Shown piece after piece: positions 25,871-35,124 of a DNA stretch of 53,307 bases. A program made the position numbers and the translations under genes. The stretch is taken from contig SVFJ01000014.1 of NCBI GenBank assembly GCA_015056925.1, forward strand, positions 1 to 53,307, given 5' to 3'. Position 1 is the stretch's first letter. Each line of letters starts with the position of its first letter. This DNA is from Lachnospiraceae bacterium. GTDB taxonomy: Bacteria; Bacillota; Clostridia; Lachnospirales; Lachnospiraceae. Below the pieces are notes generated by a model that was given only the letters and a program-made list of their open reading frames with translations, did no database searches and was not told the origin of the DNA.

Positions 25871-27628
25871 ATGGCAGGAGTTAAAACAAGACATAAGAGA
25901 AAGACCTTTATCATGTGTGTGCTTTGCGTAATGGTACTGCTTATGATGATTATCCGTGTGGGATATTTGATGATTAGCTGTTCGCAGCATTATACAGAAT
26001 TGGCAGAGGAGTTGCATGAAAGAGAAAGAGATATTAAAGCGGCAAGAGGCAGAATTATTGACAGAAACGGCGTAGTGCTTGCGGATAATGAAACGGTATG
26101 TACTGTTTCTGTTATTTATAATCAGATAAAGGAGCCGGAGAAGGTGATTGCTGCTTTGGCAAAGGAGCTTAATCTTAGTGAGGAATATGTACGCAAGCGT
26201 GTGGAAAAGTATTCTTCAAGAGAAAGGATTAAGAGTAATGTGGATAAGGAAACAGGTGACCGGATTCGAAATATGGATTTGGCAGGTGTCAAGGTAGATG
26301 AGGATTATAAACGGTATTATCCGTATGGAAGTCTTGCGTCTAAAGTACTTGGTTTTACGGGAGCGGATAATCAGGGGATTATAGGGCTTGAGGTTAAGTA
26401 TGAAGAGTATCTGACAGGATTAAAGGGTAAGATTCTTACGGTGACGGATGCAAGAGGTGTGGAGATAGAGGATGTTGGCGAGAAAAGAAGAGAGCCTGTA
26501 GCGGGCGGTGATTTGCATATCAGTATCGATGCGAATATACAACAGTATGCGACACAGCTTGCATTGCAGACTTATGAAACAAAACAGGCAGATGCAGTGT
26601 CCATGATTGTCATGGATGTCAACAATGGAGAATTGCTGGCAATGGCGGATGTGCCGGAGTTTGATTTAAATGACCCGTTTACTTTGCAGGAAATCTATGT
26701 ACAGGAGAGTACACACAAGGAAGAAGGAGAAGCTGTAAAAGCGCCAAGTCAACAGGATTTGTTAAATGCCATGTGGAGAAACGGCTGCATTAATGATACT
26801 TATGAGCCGGGGTCCGTATTTAAAATTATTACTACGGCAGCAGGTTTGGAAGAAGGCGTTGTAACGCTTGAGGAGGGATTTCATTGTCCCGGTTATACGA
26901 CTGTGGATGACAGAAGGATACGATGCCACAAGGTGAGCGGTCATGGTTCTCAAACATTTTTGGAGGCATTTGGGAATTCCTGTAATCCTGTGTTTATTAA
27001 TCTGGGACTTCGTATCGGAGCAGAGCGATATTTTGATTACTTTTCAAAGTTCCAGCTGATGAATAAGACGGGGATAGACCTTCCGGGAGAAGCGGGGACA
27101 ATTATGCATAAGCTGGAGAATGTTGGTAATGTAGAGCTTGCGACCATTTCCTTTGGGCAGTCCTTTCAGATAACGCCGGTAAGGCTTATGGCGACGGTTG
27201 CCGGGATTATTAATGGAGGAAACACGGTAACACCCCACTTTGGCAGATATGTAATCAGTGAGGATAAGGAGACGATAGAGGAGTTTGTGTATCCGCAGGT
27301 GGAGGGGATTGTGTCTGAGGATACTTCTAAGAAACTTCGTCTGATGCTGGAAAAGGTGGTATCGGAGGGCGGTGGAAGTAAGGCGTATATAGAGGGATTT
27401 GAGATTGGTGGGAAAACGGCAACCAGTCAGACACTGCCAAGAAGCTCGGGGCGATATATTGCATCCTTTTTAGGCTTTTGGCCTGCAAGCAATCCTAAGG
27501 TTATGGCACTTGTTATTATTGACCATCCTAAGGGAATGTATTATGGTGGACAGATAGCGGCGCCGGTTGTAAAAGAGCTTTTTGAAAATATTCTTCCTTA
27601 TTTAGAAGATATGGATTATAATGGATAG
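25871..27628 (+). CDS. SpoVD-like class B penicillin-binding protein
   Basis: 585 residues from the ATG at 25871 (four more from 25859). It has a membrane anchor (about 12-34), a dimerisation domain with GRIIDRNG, and a transpeptidase domain. The catalytic S-x-x-K lies in EPGSVFKI (Ser about 315) and the second motif is SCN in FGNSCNP. The third motif reads KTA (GGKTATSQ) instead of KTG. There are no PASTA domains. A tandem FtsI plus SpoVD arrangement before murD is common in spore formers, and SpoVD works in spore cortex synthesis; with sigE and sigG nearby a sporulation role is likely but not proven. The ribosome binding site is weak and lies in the upstream hairpin. Confidence 0.85.
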   Translation: MAGVKTRHKRKTFIMCVLCVMVLLMMIIRVGYLMISCSQHYTELAEELHERERDIKAARGRIIDRNGVVLADNETVCTVSVIYNQIKEPEKVIAALAKELNLSEEYVRKRVEKYSSRERIKSNVDKETGDRIRNMDLAGVKVDEDYKRYYPYGSLASKVLGFTGADNQGIIGLEVKYEEYLTGLKGKILTVTDARGVEIEDVGEKRREPVAGGDLHISIDANIQQYATQLALQTYETKQADAVSMIVMDVNNGELLAMADVPEFDLNDPFTLQEIYVQESTHKEEGEAVKAPSQQDLLNAMWRNGCINDTYEPGSVFKIITTAAGLEEGVVTLEEGFHCPGYTTVDDRRIRCHKVSGHGSQTFLEAFGNSCNPVFINLGLRIGAERYFDYFSKFQLMNKTGIDLPGEAGTIMHKLENVGNVELATISFGQSFQITPVRLMATVAGIINGGNTVTPHFGRYVISEDKETIEEFVYPQVEGIVSEDTSKKLRLMLEKVVSEGGGSKAYIEGFEIGGKTATSQTLPRSSGRYIASFLGFWPASNPKVMALVIIDHPKGMYYGGQIAAPVVKELFENILPYLEDMDYNG

Positions 27629-27673
27629 TGAGTTATTATGTTTACTTGAGAGAATCAGAAAGGTATGAATAAG

Positions 27674-29041
27674 ATGATAGATTTACATGGAAAGAAGGTT
27701 CTGGTAGTAGGAACCGGAATTAGTGGTATTGGTTCTACACAGCTGCTTGAAGCAAACGGAGCAGAGGTTGTGTTATATGAGAGCAATGATAAGGTGGCAG
27801 AGTCTGATGTAAGAGCTAAGCTTGGAGAGAACAGCAGAGCAGAGCTTGTGCTTGGTGCATTCCCACAGGAGCTTAGTGATAAGCTGGATTTGGCAGTGCT
27901 TAGTCCGGGTGTGCCGACAGATTTGGATTTTGTTCTTTTACTGAAAGAGAAGAAGGTGCCTGTCTGGGGGGAGATTGAGCTTGCTTATAACTATGCAAAG
28001 GGCAGGGTGCTCGCTATTACAGGTACCAATGGTAAGACAACTACGACCTCATTGGTAGGACAGATTATGCAGGAATATTATGACAGTGTCTATATCGTTG
28101 GTAATATCGGGAATCCTTACACGGAGGCGGCGCCTCTTATGAAGGATGAGACGGTATCTGTAGCTGAGATTTCCAGCTTCCAGTTAGAGACGATAGAGCA
28201 TTTTCATCCTTGTGTATCAGCTATTTTGAATATTACACCGGACCATTTGAACAGACATCATACGATGGAGAATTATGCGGCTGCCAAAGAGGCGGTTACC
28301 ATGAATCAGACAAAGGATGAGTTCTGCGTGCTGAATTATGAGAATGAATATACCAGAGAGTTTGGAGAGAGATGCCCGGCAAGCGTGGTTTATTTCTCTT
28401 CAGCAAGAGAGCTGGAGAACGGTTTATACTATGCAGATGAATATATTTGGCTTGCAAAGAACGGTGAGTCAGAGAAGCTTTTGAATGTGAAGACAGACAT
28501 GAATCTGGTTGGCCTCTGCAATATAGAGAATGTGATGGCTGCAATTGCTATCAGTATGCATGCAGGAGTGCCGATGACGAATATTTTGCAGACGATTAAG
28601 AGATTTGTGGCCGTGGAACATAGAATCGAATACGTAGCTACAAAGAATAATGTTGTATATTATAATGATTCGAAGGCGACAAATACGGATGCTGCAATCC
28701 AGGGAATCAAAGCGATGGACCGACCAACGGTATTAATCGGTGGAGGCTATGATAAGGGCGGTGAGTTTGATGACTGGATTTTGGCCTTTGATAATAAGGT
28801 GAAGAAGCTGGTGTTAATTGGTCAGACAAGAGACAGGATTGCCGAATGTGCAAGAAGAAACGGATTCACGGATATTGTATTTGCGGATTCATTTGAGGAG
28901 GCACTGGATATTTGCGTGAAGGAGGCGCAGCCGGGAGATGCGGTATTGTTATCGCCGGCATGCGCAAGCTGGGGAATGTTCCCGAATTATGAGGTTCGTG
29001 GAAAGATGTTTAAGGAATATGTAAATAAGCTTAGGGGTTGA
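27674..29041 (+). CDS. murD: UDP-N-acetylmuramoyl-L-alanine--D-glutamate ligase
   Basis: About 455 residues. Adds D-glutamate to UDP-MurNAc-L-Ala in the cytoplasm with ATP. A Rossmann-type N-domain opens KKVLVVGTGISGIGS. The ATP loop ITGTNGKTTTTSLVG lies near residues 115-129, followed by NITPDHLNRH and, in the C-domain, YNDSKATNTDA and IGGGYDKG. ATG 27674 is preferred because aaagg (27659-27663) is too close to the ATG at 27665. mraY, which usually sits just before murD, is missing. Confidence 0.94.
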   Translation: MIDLHGKKVLVVGTGISGIGSTQLLEANGAEVVLYESNDKVAESDVRAKLGENSRAELVLGAFPQELSDKLDLAVLSPGVPTDLDFVLLLKEKKVPVWGEIELAYNYAKGRVLAITGTNGKTTTTSLVGQIMQEYYDSVYIVGNIGNPYTEAAPLMKDETVSVAEISSFQLETIEHFHPCVSAILNITPDHLNRHHTMENYAAAKEAVTMNQTKDEFCVLNYENEYTREFGERCPASVVYFSSARELENGLYYADEYIWLAKNGESEKLLNVKTDMNLVGLCNIENVMAAIAISMHAGVPMTNILQTIKRFVAVEHRIEYVATKNNVVYYNDSKATNTDAAIQGIKAMDRPTVLIGGGYDKGGEFDDWILAFDNKVKKLVLIGQTRDRIAECARRNGFTDIVFADSFEEALDICVKEAQPGDAVLLSPACASWGMFPNYEVRGKMFKEYVNKLRG

Positions 29042-29045
29042 TTGT

Positions 29046-30200
29046 GTGAGAGAACGACAGAGTAGACGAAGAGAGGTAAACAAAGGGGAAAATGGTCATT
29101 TTGACTTTGTGCTATTGATTGTTGTACTGTTTTTGGTTGCGTTTGGTTTGTTGATGATTTATTCTGCAAGTTCGTACAAGGCGGGATTGGATTATGGTGA
29201 CCCTGCATTTTTCTTGAAAAAGCAGCTGCTGTCTACGGTGATTGGTTTGGTGGCGCTGGTAATAACTGTCAGGATTCCTTATCGATTCTGGAAGGAATTG
29301 GATATCTGGATTTGTCTGGTAGGCATTCTTGTGATTCCGCTGGTAAAGATTCCGGGACTGGGAGTTACTGCCAACGGCGCAACCAGATGGCTGGATTTGA
29401 AGGTGGTTACGGTACAGCCGGCAGAGATTACCAAGCTCTGTATGATTATTTATATGGCGGCGGTGATTGCCAAGCTTGGAAAGAAGGTACGTACAACGGC
29501 GGGGCTGGCACTGGCATTTGTTCCGCCTGCTATAGCAGCGATTTTGATTTATGCAGTAACAAAGAATCTAAGTTCTGCCATTATTGTTCTTGGTATTGCG
29601 GTAGCCATGCTTTTTGTGGCATTACCTGATTATAAGGTGTTTGTGATTGCCGGGATATCGGTTGTTGCAGTAGTTGTAGGTGTTGTCTTATATGCGGTAG
29701 GTGCTGACGATGTAGAAAGCTTTCGATTGGTACGTGTTCAGGCATGGCTTCATCCGGAGGATTTTAGTACGGATAGGGCATTTCAAACGTTGCAGTCTTT
29801 ATATGCCATAGGCTCTGGCGGTATATGGGGCAAGGGCTTAGGGCAGAGTATGCAGAAGATGGGCTTTTTGCCGGAAGCGCAGAATGATATGATTTTTTCA
29901 ATTTTATGTGAGGAATTGGGACTTTTTGGTGCGATGGCGGTTATTTTGCTGTTTATTGTACTGATTTGGAGCTGTATGATTATAGCCAATAATACAGAGG
30001 ATTTGTTTGGCGCACTTCTGGTGGTGGGAGTTATGGCACATTTTGCGATACAGGTGATTCTCAATATCGGTGTAGTTACCAACACGATACCGAATACGGG
30101 TATTACCCTTCCTTTTATCAGTTATGGAGGTTCGTCGGTAGTTTTGCTTTTGATAGAGATAGGACTGGTGCTGAACGTAAGCCGTGGAATGCGTGAATAA
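29046..30200 (+). CDS. ftsW: SEDS-family glycosyltransferase FtsW
   Basis: 384 residues with about ten membrane helices. SEDS proteins polymerise lipid II into glycan strands and work with a class B PBP, here probably the enzyme encoded upstream. Family segments include LMIYSASSYKAG near 37-48, GATRWLDL with VQPAEITKL in the middle, a long extracellular loop with QTLQSLYAIGSGG and GKGLGQSMQK, and a C-terminal NTGITLPFISYGGSS. The start is GTG, right after the murD stop. It could in principle be SpoVE, but location in the division cluster favours FtsW. murG, expected next, is absent. Confidence 0.92.
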   Translation: MRERQSRRREVNKGENGHFDFVLLIVVLFLVAFGLLMIYSASSYKAGLDYGDPAFFLKKQLLSTVIGLVALVITVRIPYRFWKELDIWICLVGILVIPLVKIPGLGVTANGATRWLDLKVVTVQPAEITKLCMIIYMAAVIAKLGKKVRTTAGLALAFVPPAIAAILIYAVTKNLSSAIIVLGIAVAMLFVALPDYKVFVIAGISVVAVVVGVVLYAVGADDVESFRLVRVQAWLHPEDFSTDRAFQTLQSLYAIGSGGIWGKGLGQSMQKMGFLPEAQNDMIFSILCEELGLFGAMAVILLFIVLIWSCMIIANNTEDLFGALLVVGVMAHFAIQVILNIGVVTNTIPNTGITLPFISYGGSSVVLLLIEIGLVLNVSRGMRE

Positions 30201-30228
30201 TATAGATGCAGATTGAGGGATAGAATAC

Positions 30229-30987
30229 ATGATGACGGGAAGAAGAGAGCGGGGAATACCTTATCTTCGATTGAAAATCCGGCTGATAGTGGTGCTGGGG
30301 CTGATTACTTTGATATTGGGGATTGTGTATTTTCTTCTCATTCATTTTCAGGTGAAGACTGTATATGTGGAAGGAAATAAGCATTACTCGGCAGAGGAAA
30401 TCAGGGAAAAGATTATGACGGGTTATTTGGGAGATAATTCGTTGTTTCTTTCCTTGAAATATTCCAATCGTGAGATTAAGGATATTCCGTTTGTTGAGAC
30501 AATGGATGTGATTATCGAATCCAATGATACGATTCGGATAAAGGTATATGAAAAGTCGATAGCAGGGTATGTGGAGTATCTTGGGAGCTATATGTACTTT
30601 GATAATGATGGTGTGGTTATTGAGTCTACAAAGATACCGACGATAGGGGTACCACAGGTGACGGGGCTGGATTTTGATTATATTGTTTTATATGAGAAAC
30701 TGCCAATAGACAATACTACGATATTTCAGAATATATTGACGATTACAAAGCTGTTGAACAAATACGAGTTAGAGGTACAAAAGATTCAGTTTGACAAGAA
30801 TTATAATGTAATACTGGGATATGGGAAGGTGAAGGTTCTGCTGGGGAAGATGGAGAATCTGGACGATAAGCTGATGCAGCTGCCGGGTATATTGCCTTCT
30901 TTGGAGGGACAAAGCGGAACTCTGAACCTGCAAAACTATTCGTCTGACAAGAAAAGTATCACATTTGAAAAAGATGTGGCGGGGTGA
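30229..30987 (+). CDS. ftsQ: Cell division protein FtsQ/DivIB
   Basis: 252 residues: a short basic cytoplasmic tail, one membrane helix (about 18-42), a POTRA domain (about 45-115, VKTVYVEGNKHYSAEEI ...) and a beta domain. This is the DivIB/FtsQ layout. It joins the FtsL/DivIC complex at the septum. It lies between ftsW and ftsZ. There is no ftsA gene between it and ftsZ. Confidence 0.88.
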   Translation: MMTGRRERGIPYLRLKIRLIVVLGLITLILGIVYFLLIHFQVKTVYVEGNKHYSAEEIREKIMTGYLGDNSLFLSLKYSNREIKDIPFVETMDVIIESNDTIRIKVYEKSIAGYVEYLGSYMYFDNDGVVIESTKIPTIGVPQVTGLDFDYIVLYEKLPIDNTTIFQNILTITKLLNKYELEVQKIQFDKNYNVILGYGKVKVLLGKMENLDDKLMQLPGILPSLEGQSGTLNLQNYSSDKKSITFEKDVAG

Positions 30988-31019
30988 CATAAAAAATATC
31001 AATAAAAGCAAAAAAAAGA

Positions 31020-31048
31020 TTGATAAATTACGCGAAAAATTATATGAT
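31020..31048 (+). promoter_or_regulatory. Sigma-A-type promoter of ftsZ
   Basis: TTGATA (31020-31025) and TATGAT (31043-31048) are 17 bases apart, about 45 bases before the ftsZ start. It lets ftsZ be expressed apart from the MraZ-controlled upstream promoter. Confidence 0.7.
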
Positions 31049-31093
31049 AAACTAAATGGAATTTATTTGGGATTGTGAAGGAGGAAGAAAATC

Positions 31094-32242
31094 TTGCTCG
31101 AGATTATAACTAACGATACAGATGTTGCAGCAAAGATTATTGTTGTAGGTGTCGGTGGCGCAGGTAACAGTGCGGTTAACCGAATGGTAGACCAGAAGAT
31201 TACGGGTGTTGAATTTATTGGGATAAATACAGACAAGCAGGCATTGCAGTTTTGTAAGGCACCTAAGCTTTTGCAGATTGGCGAGAAAGAGACTAGGGGA
31301 CTCGGAGCCGGAGCTAAGCCTGAGAAGGGTGAGAAGGCAGCAGAAGAGAATTCTGAGGATATCAAAGAGGCCATTAAGGATGCGGATATGGTATTCGTAA
31401 CCTGTGGTATGGGTGGTGGTACCGGTACAGGTGCAGCCCCTGTTGTAGCAGCTATTGCTAAGGAAATGGGAATCCTTACGGTAGGTGTAGTAACAAAGCC
31501 TTTCAGTTTTGAGGCTAAGCAGCGCATGACCAATGCTTTGGGAGGCATTGAGAAGCTTAAGAACCACGTAGATACATTGATTGTCATTCCAAATGACAAG
31601 ATTCTTGATATTGTTGACAGACGGACAACCATGCCTCAGGCCTTACAGAAGGCAGATGAGGTATTACAGCAGGCTGTACAGGGTATTACAGACTTGATTA
31701 ATGTTCCTTCTGTTATTAACCTTGACTTCGCAGACGTACAGACTGTTATGAAGAATAAGGGTATCGCACATATTGGTATTGGTCACGGTACGGGCGAAGA
31801 GAAAGCGATGCAGGCTGTTAAGATGGCTGTTGAGTCGCCGTTGCTTGAGACCACGATTAAGGGAGCAACTGATGTGATTCTGAATGTTTCCGGAGAGATT
31901 TCTATCTTTGATGCATCTGATGCGGCAAGCTATGTTCAGGAGTTAACCGGTTCTGATGTTAATATTATCTTTGGTGCGATGTTCAACGAAGAGATGAAGG
32001 ATGCATGTACGATTACTGTGATTGCAACAGGACTTGACCAGAATGCGGCTAATGCGCCTGTGAATAAGATAGGAAGTGGATTCTCGGTAACACCTAAGAC
32101 ACCGATCAAACCGATTCCGGGCATTAATACAGTACAGTCTCAGCAGGTGGCACCGAAGCCAATGCTTCAGCCAAAGCCAACTGAGTTGAGAAGTAATGTG
32201 AAGCCTCAGTCGATTAACATACCTGATTTTTTAAAGAAATAA
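31094..32242 (+). CDS. ftsZ: Cell division GTPase FtsZ
   Basis: 382 residues. The tubulin homologue that forms the Z ring. The GTP-binding glycine loop [10 protein letters not shown] is at 107-116, preceded by [14 protein letters not shown] near 18-31. The T7 loop is in [12 protein letters not shown] Pro/Gln-rich linker leads to the conserved C-terminal peptide NIPDFLKK that binds partner proteins. The start is TTG, behind gaaggagga (31078-31086); a TTG start may keep translation moderate. A terminator follows. Confidence 0.96.
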   Translation: MLEIITNDTDVAAKIIVVGVGGAGNSAVNRMVDQKITGVEFIGINTDKQALQFCKAPKLLQIGEKETRGLGAGAKPEKGEKAAEENSEDIKEAIKDADMVFVTCGMGGGTGTGAAPVVAAIAKEMGILTVGVVTKPFSFEAKQRMTNALGGIEKLKNHVDTLIVIPNDKILDIVDRRTTMPQALQKADEVLQQAVQGITDLINVPSVINLDFADVQTVMKNKGIAHIGIGHGTGEEKAMQAVKMAVESPLLETTIKGATDVILNVSGEISIFDASDAASYVQELTGSDVNIIFGAMFNEEMKDACTITVIATGLDQNAANAPVNKIGSGFSVTPKTPIKPIPGINTVQSQQVAPKPMLQPKPTELRSNVKPQSINIPDFLKK

Positions 32243-32257
32243 ACATATTGGACAAGC

Positions 32258-32287
32258 AAAAGGATTGCCATTAAGGTAATCCTTTTT
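32258..32287 (+). terminator. ftsZ terminator
   Basis: aaaaggattgcc pairs with ggtaatcctttt around attaa (one G-T type pair), followed by a T tract. Its 3' edge merges with the left arm of the next palindrome. Confidence 0.85.
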
Positions 32288-32415
32288 AGTTTGATAGGAA
32301 ATTCCTATCAAACTAAAAAGCAGCTCTGCGAGGATGCACACGCAAAAGCAAGGAAGATGTCGCATAAATGCGACGCTTTTGCGGTGCGGAATGTGCTTTC
32401 AGCACATTCTTTTTT
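32282..32415. repeat. Hairpin-rich intergenic block, candidate dispersed element
   Basis: No gene is seen in 32243-32550. The block contains a perfect 19-bp inverted repeat with a 1-base centre (32282-32300 and 32302-32320). Next is a two-part stem pairing cgcaaaagc (32341-32349) with gcttttgcg (32375-32383) and gtcgca (32359-32364) with tgcgac (32369-32374). It ends with a terminator-like hairpin gaatgtgc / gcacattc plus T6 (32389-32415). A small gaaac/gtttc hairpin follows near 32424-32438. Such density of structure resembles a non-autonomous repeat or a structured RNA. No second copy exists in this window. Confidence 0.5.
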
Positions 32416-32490
32416 CATATATTAGGAAACTTCGTTTCTATTATACAAAAACGCTCCGCGAGGGGGCGAAAAAACTCGAGAATTATTGAT

Positions 32491-32532
32491 AAAGCCTGCT
32501 CATATTATGACAAAATATGAGCAGGCTTTTTT
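32491..32532 (+). terminator. Strong terminator 19 bases before spoIIGA
   Basis: A perfect 16-bp stem (32491-32506 with 32514-32529) encloses a 7-base loop and runs into T6. It ends 19 bases before the first possible spoIIGA start codon, leaving almost no space for a separate promoter. Confidence 0.85.
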
Positions 32533-32550
32533 GTATACTTAAGCAAAGAG

Positions 32551-33342
32551 GTGGTTGCTATTTATACGGTATATTTGGATACGTATTTTATAGAGAATGT
32601 ATTGCTGGATGCGACGGTGCTGATTCTGACTACGCTTGTATGGGATAAGCGTGTGAAGTGGAAGAGGATTCTGGCAGCCTCTGTGACAGGTGCACTTCTG
32701 GCATGCGGTTTTCTATTGGTTCAGATACGAGGGGGGCGAAGCGTTGGATTTTGTAATTTGCTGCAAGGGTATGTTGTGTTGAAAATAGCATATCGTGGCA
32801 GCAAGGCTTCTAAGCTACTACGGGGTGCATTATATTTCTATACAATTAGTTTTGTTTATATAAAGGTCTATGAAAAAATGCGGATGGAGCTGGAGGAACT
32901 TCATGGATTGGTGATTAGCGCTGCAGTATTGGTTTTACTTGGTGTGGCGGTGGTTTATCTGAGATATTGCAAAAGAAAGGATACAGAGGATGTGTATTGT
33001 GATGTAGAGATATTAAGCGGAGGGAAGAAGATACAAGTGAGAGCATTATATGATACCGGTAATATTTTACGGGAACCGGTTAGCGGAAAGCCTGTATCCA
33101 TTGTGGAGAAAGCATTGATGGAAGAAGCAGGGGGGTTAGAGCAGAATAATGATTGCACATATATTCCTTTTCACAGCATAGGGGAGGAGAACGGTGTGCT
33201 GATGGGGATAGAAGTAGATGGATTAAAGATTTGGAAAAGGGATGAATGTATAGAGCGGTATTGCGAAATGGTTGCATTATATGACGGGCAATTATCGACT
33301 GATGGCAGGTTTAGAATGATATTGCATCAGGAATTACTATAA
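32551..33342 (+). CDS. spoIIGA: Sigma-E processing peptidase SpoIIGA
   Basis: Up to 263 residues. A membrane aspartic protease that removes the pro-sequence of sigma-E in the mother cell. Five hydrophobic segments fill residues about 1-145, followed by a soluble protease domain with the active-site Asp D168 in ALYDTGN, then REPVSGKPVSIVE. sigE follows 21 bases later, the invariant arrangement. The first possible start is GTG 32551, but agaggtgg at 32548-32554 would serve an ATT codon at 32560 (giving M-Y-T-V-Y-L-D), so the true start is uncertain. A TATACT at 32534-32539 is the only promoter-like sequence close by. Confidence 0.9.
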   Translation: MVAIYTVYLDTYFIENVLLDATVLILTTLVWDKRVKWKRILAASVTGALLACGFLLVQIRGGRSVGFCNLLQGYVVLKIAYRGSKASKLLRGALYFYTISFVYIKVYEKMRMELEELHGLVISAAVLVLLGVAVVYLRYCKRKDTEDVYCDVEILSGGKKIQVRALYDTGNILREPVSGKPVSIVEKALMEEAGGLEQNNDCTYIPFHSIGEENGVLMGIEVDGLKIWKRDECIERYCEMVALYDGQLSTDGRFRMILHQELL

Positions 33343-33363
33343 CAGTAGAAAAGAGGAAAGACT

Positions 33364-34098
33364 ATGATTTTAAAGATTTATTTACCGGGAAGAATGAAGC
33401 TGTGTCTGAGAAAGAAGGAAGCTGCAGCGTTGACAGGACACCAGGAGGTTCACTATATTGGCGGGACAGAAGTATTACCGCCGCCTTTGGAGGGGATGGA
33501 AGAGCTGGAAGTGATTAATGGTTTGGATAGTGAGGATGCCATGGAGGCAAGGGCAACCTTGATAGAGCATAACCTTCGTCTGGTTGTATATATAGCAAAG
33601 AAATTTGATAACACAGGAGTAGGAGTAGAGGATTTGATTTCGATTGGGACAATTGGCTTGATTAAGTCTATTAATACTTTTAACCGTGATAAAAATATCA
33701 AGCTGGCGACCTATGCATCAAGGTGTATTGAAAATGAGATTCTTATGTATCTGAGAAGAAATAATAAAACCAGATTGGAGGTTTCCATAGATGAACCGTT
33801 AAATGTGGATTGGGATGGAAATGAGCTGCTGCTGTCGGATATTTTGGGAACGGATGAAGATGTGATTTATAAGGATTTGGAGAAAGAGGCAGAGCGAAAG
33901 CTTTTAAGAAAGGCAATTGCGAAGCTAAGTGAAAGAGAGCAGGTAATCATTAAGCTTAGGTTTGGAATAGGAAATGCTTCCGGGACAGAAATGACGCAGA
34001 AGGAGGTTGCTGATTATCTGGGGATTTCGCAATCCTATATTTCAAGACTGGAAAAGAAAATCATGAAAAGATTAAAAAAGGAAATGATGAAGGAATAA
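33364..34098 (+). CDS. sigE: RNA polymerase sporulation sigma factor SigE
   Basis: 244 residues. The early mother-cell sigma factor. It is made as an inactive precursor; the pro-sequence should be cut by SpoIIGA near [12 protein letters not shown] (residues about 31-42). Region 2 has [32 protein letters not shown] and [18 protein letters not shown]. Region 4 ends with a helix-turn-helix ([20 protein letters not shown]). The ribosome binding site aagaggaaag precedes the ATG. Clustered with spoIIGA and sigG. Confidence 0.95.
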   Translation: MILKIYLPGRMKLCLRKKEAAALTGHQEVHYIGGTEVLPPPLEGMEELEVINGLDSEDAMEARATLIEHNLRLVVYIAKKFDNTGVGVEDLISIGTIGLIKSINTFNRDKNIKLATYASRCIENEILMYLRRNNKTRLEVSIDEPLNVDWDGNELLLSDILGTDEDVIYKDLEKEAERKLLRKAIAKLSEREQVIIKLRFGIGNASGTEMTQKEVADYLGISQSYISRLEKKIMKRLKKEMMKE

Positions 34099-34181
34099 TT
34101 TGGAAGGCTGTATTTGCACCTCTTGTACATATGTGTTGTGACGAATTACGTCGTGATGCATAGAAAATAGGAGGAAGAGTT

Positions 34182-34961
34182 ATGGCACAGGGTAAGGTTG
34201 AAATATGTGGTGTAAATACAGCAAAGCTGCCAATGTTAAAGAATGAAGAAAAAGAAGAGCTGTTTCTGAAAATAGAGGAGGGAGACAGGGAAGCAAGGGA
34301 ATTATATATCAGGGGAAATCTTAGACTGGTTCTGAGTGTGATTAAGCGGTTTTCGCAGGCGAACGAAAATGCCGATGATTTATTTCAGATTGGATGTATT
34401 GGTTTGATTAAGGCGATAGACAATTTTGATAGAAGTCTGGGAGTAAAATTCAGTACCTATGCAGTTCCGATGATTGCGGGAGAGATAAAACGTTTTTTGC
34501 GTGATAACAGTGCGATTCGTGTGAGCCGTTCATTGAAGGATACAGCTTATAAAGCGATTTATGCAAAGGAAAGCTTTATGAAGAAGAATCTGAGAGAACC
34601 GACTATTATGGAAATAGCGACAGAGATAGGTGTGGCGAAGGAAGACGTTGTGTATGCTTTGGATGCCATACAGAATCCTATGAGTCTCTATGAACCGGTA
34701 TTTTCGGAAGGCGGTGACACATTATATGTTATGGACCAAATCAGTGATAAGAAGTGTAGGGAAGAGCATTGGGTGGAGAATATTTCGCTAAGCGAAGCGA
34801 TGAAGAGGTTGAATGAGAGAGAAAATGAGATTATCATGCTGCGTTTTTTTGAGGGGAAGACACAGATGGAGGTTGCGGAGATGATAGGGATATCTCAGGC
34901 GCAGGTTTCACGGCTGGAAAAGAATGCGTTGGAGAGTATGAAAAAATATTTAATATATTGA
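34182..34961 (+). CDS. sigG: RNA polymerase sporulation sigma factor SigG
   Basis: 259 residues. The late forespore sigma factor. The N-terminus KVEICGVNTAKLPMLKN is diagnostic for SigG against SigF. Regions 2 (RLVLSVIKRFSQANENADD, GCIGLIKAIDNFDRSLGV), 3 and 4 (QMEVAEMIGISQAQVSRLEK) are complete. The 83-base gap after sigE holds a small gacg/cgtc hairpin near 34141-34153 but no clear sigma-F/G promoter was recognised, so read-through from sigE is possible. The ribosome binding site ataggaggaag is strong. Confidence 0.94.
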   Translation: MAQGKVEICGVNTAKLPMLKNEEKEELFLKIEEGDREARELYIRGNLRLVLSVIKRFSQANENADDLFQIGCIGLIKAIDNFDRSLGVKFSTYAVPMIAGEIKRFLRDNSAIRVSRSLKDTAYKAIYAKESFMKKNLREPTIMEIATEIGVAKEDVVYALDAIQNPMSLYEPVFSEGGDTLYVMDQISDKKCREEHWVENISLSEAMKRLNERENEIIMLRFFEGKTQMEVAEMIGISQAQVSRLEKNALESMKKYLIY

Positions 34962-35014
34962 TAGAAAAGTATTAATAAAACAAAAAAAGTAATAAAGAGC
35001 GACAAATACAAGTA

Positions 35015-35043
35015 TTGACTTTAAAGAATAAACAATTTACAAT
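35015..35043 (+). promoter_or_regulatory. Sigma-A-type promoter of the chemoreceptor gene
   Basis: TTGACT (35015-35020) and TACAAT (35038-35043) are 17 bases apart. No flagellar sigma-28 motif was seen. Confidence 0.65.
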
Positions 35044-35124
35044 ATATTATAGTAAGTTAAATTATTGTCCAATAAGGTACCATGCAAAGCGTGGTGGCGT
35101 TTGGCGTGAAAGGATGTCGCTTTT

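Noticed and set aside
31052-31632. Two long minus-strand frames opposite ftsZ
   Set aside because: They are antisense to the strongly conserved GTPase domain of FtsZ and show no recognisable protein.
34099-34181. Sigma-F/G promoter before sigG
   Set aside because: Fragments such as GCATA are present but no -35/-10 pair with the right spacing could be seen.
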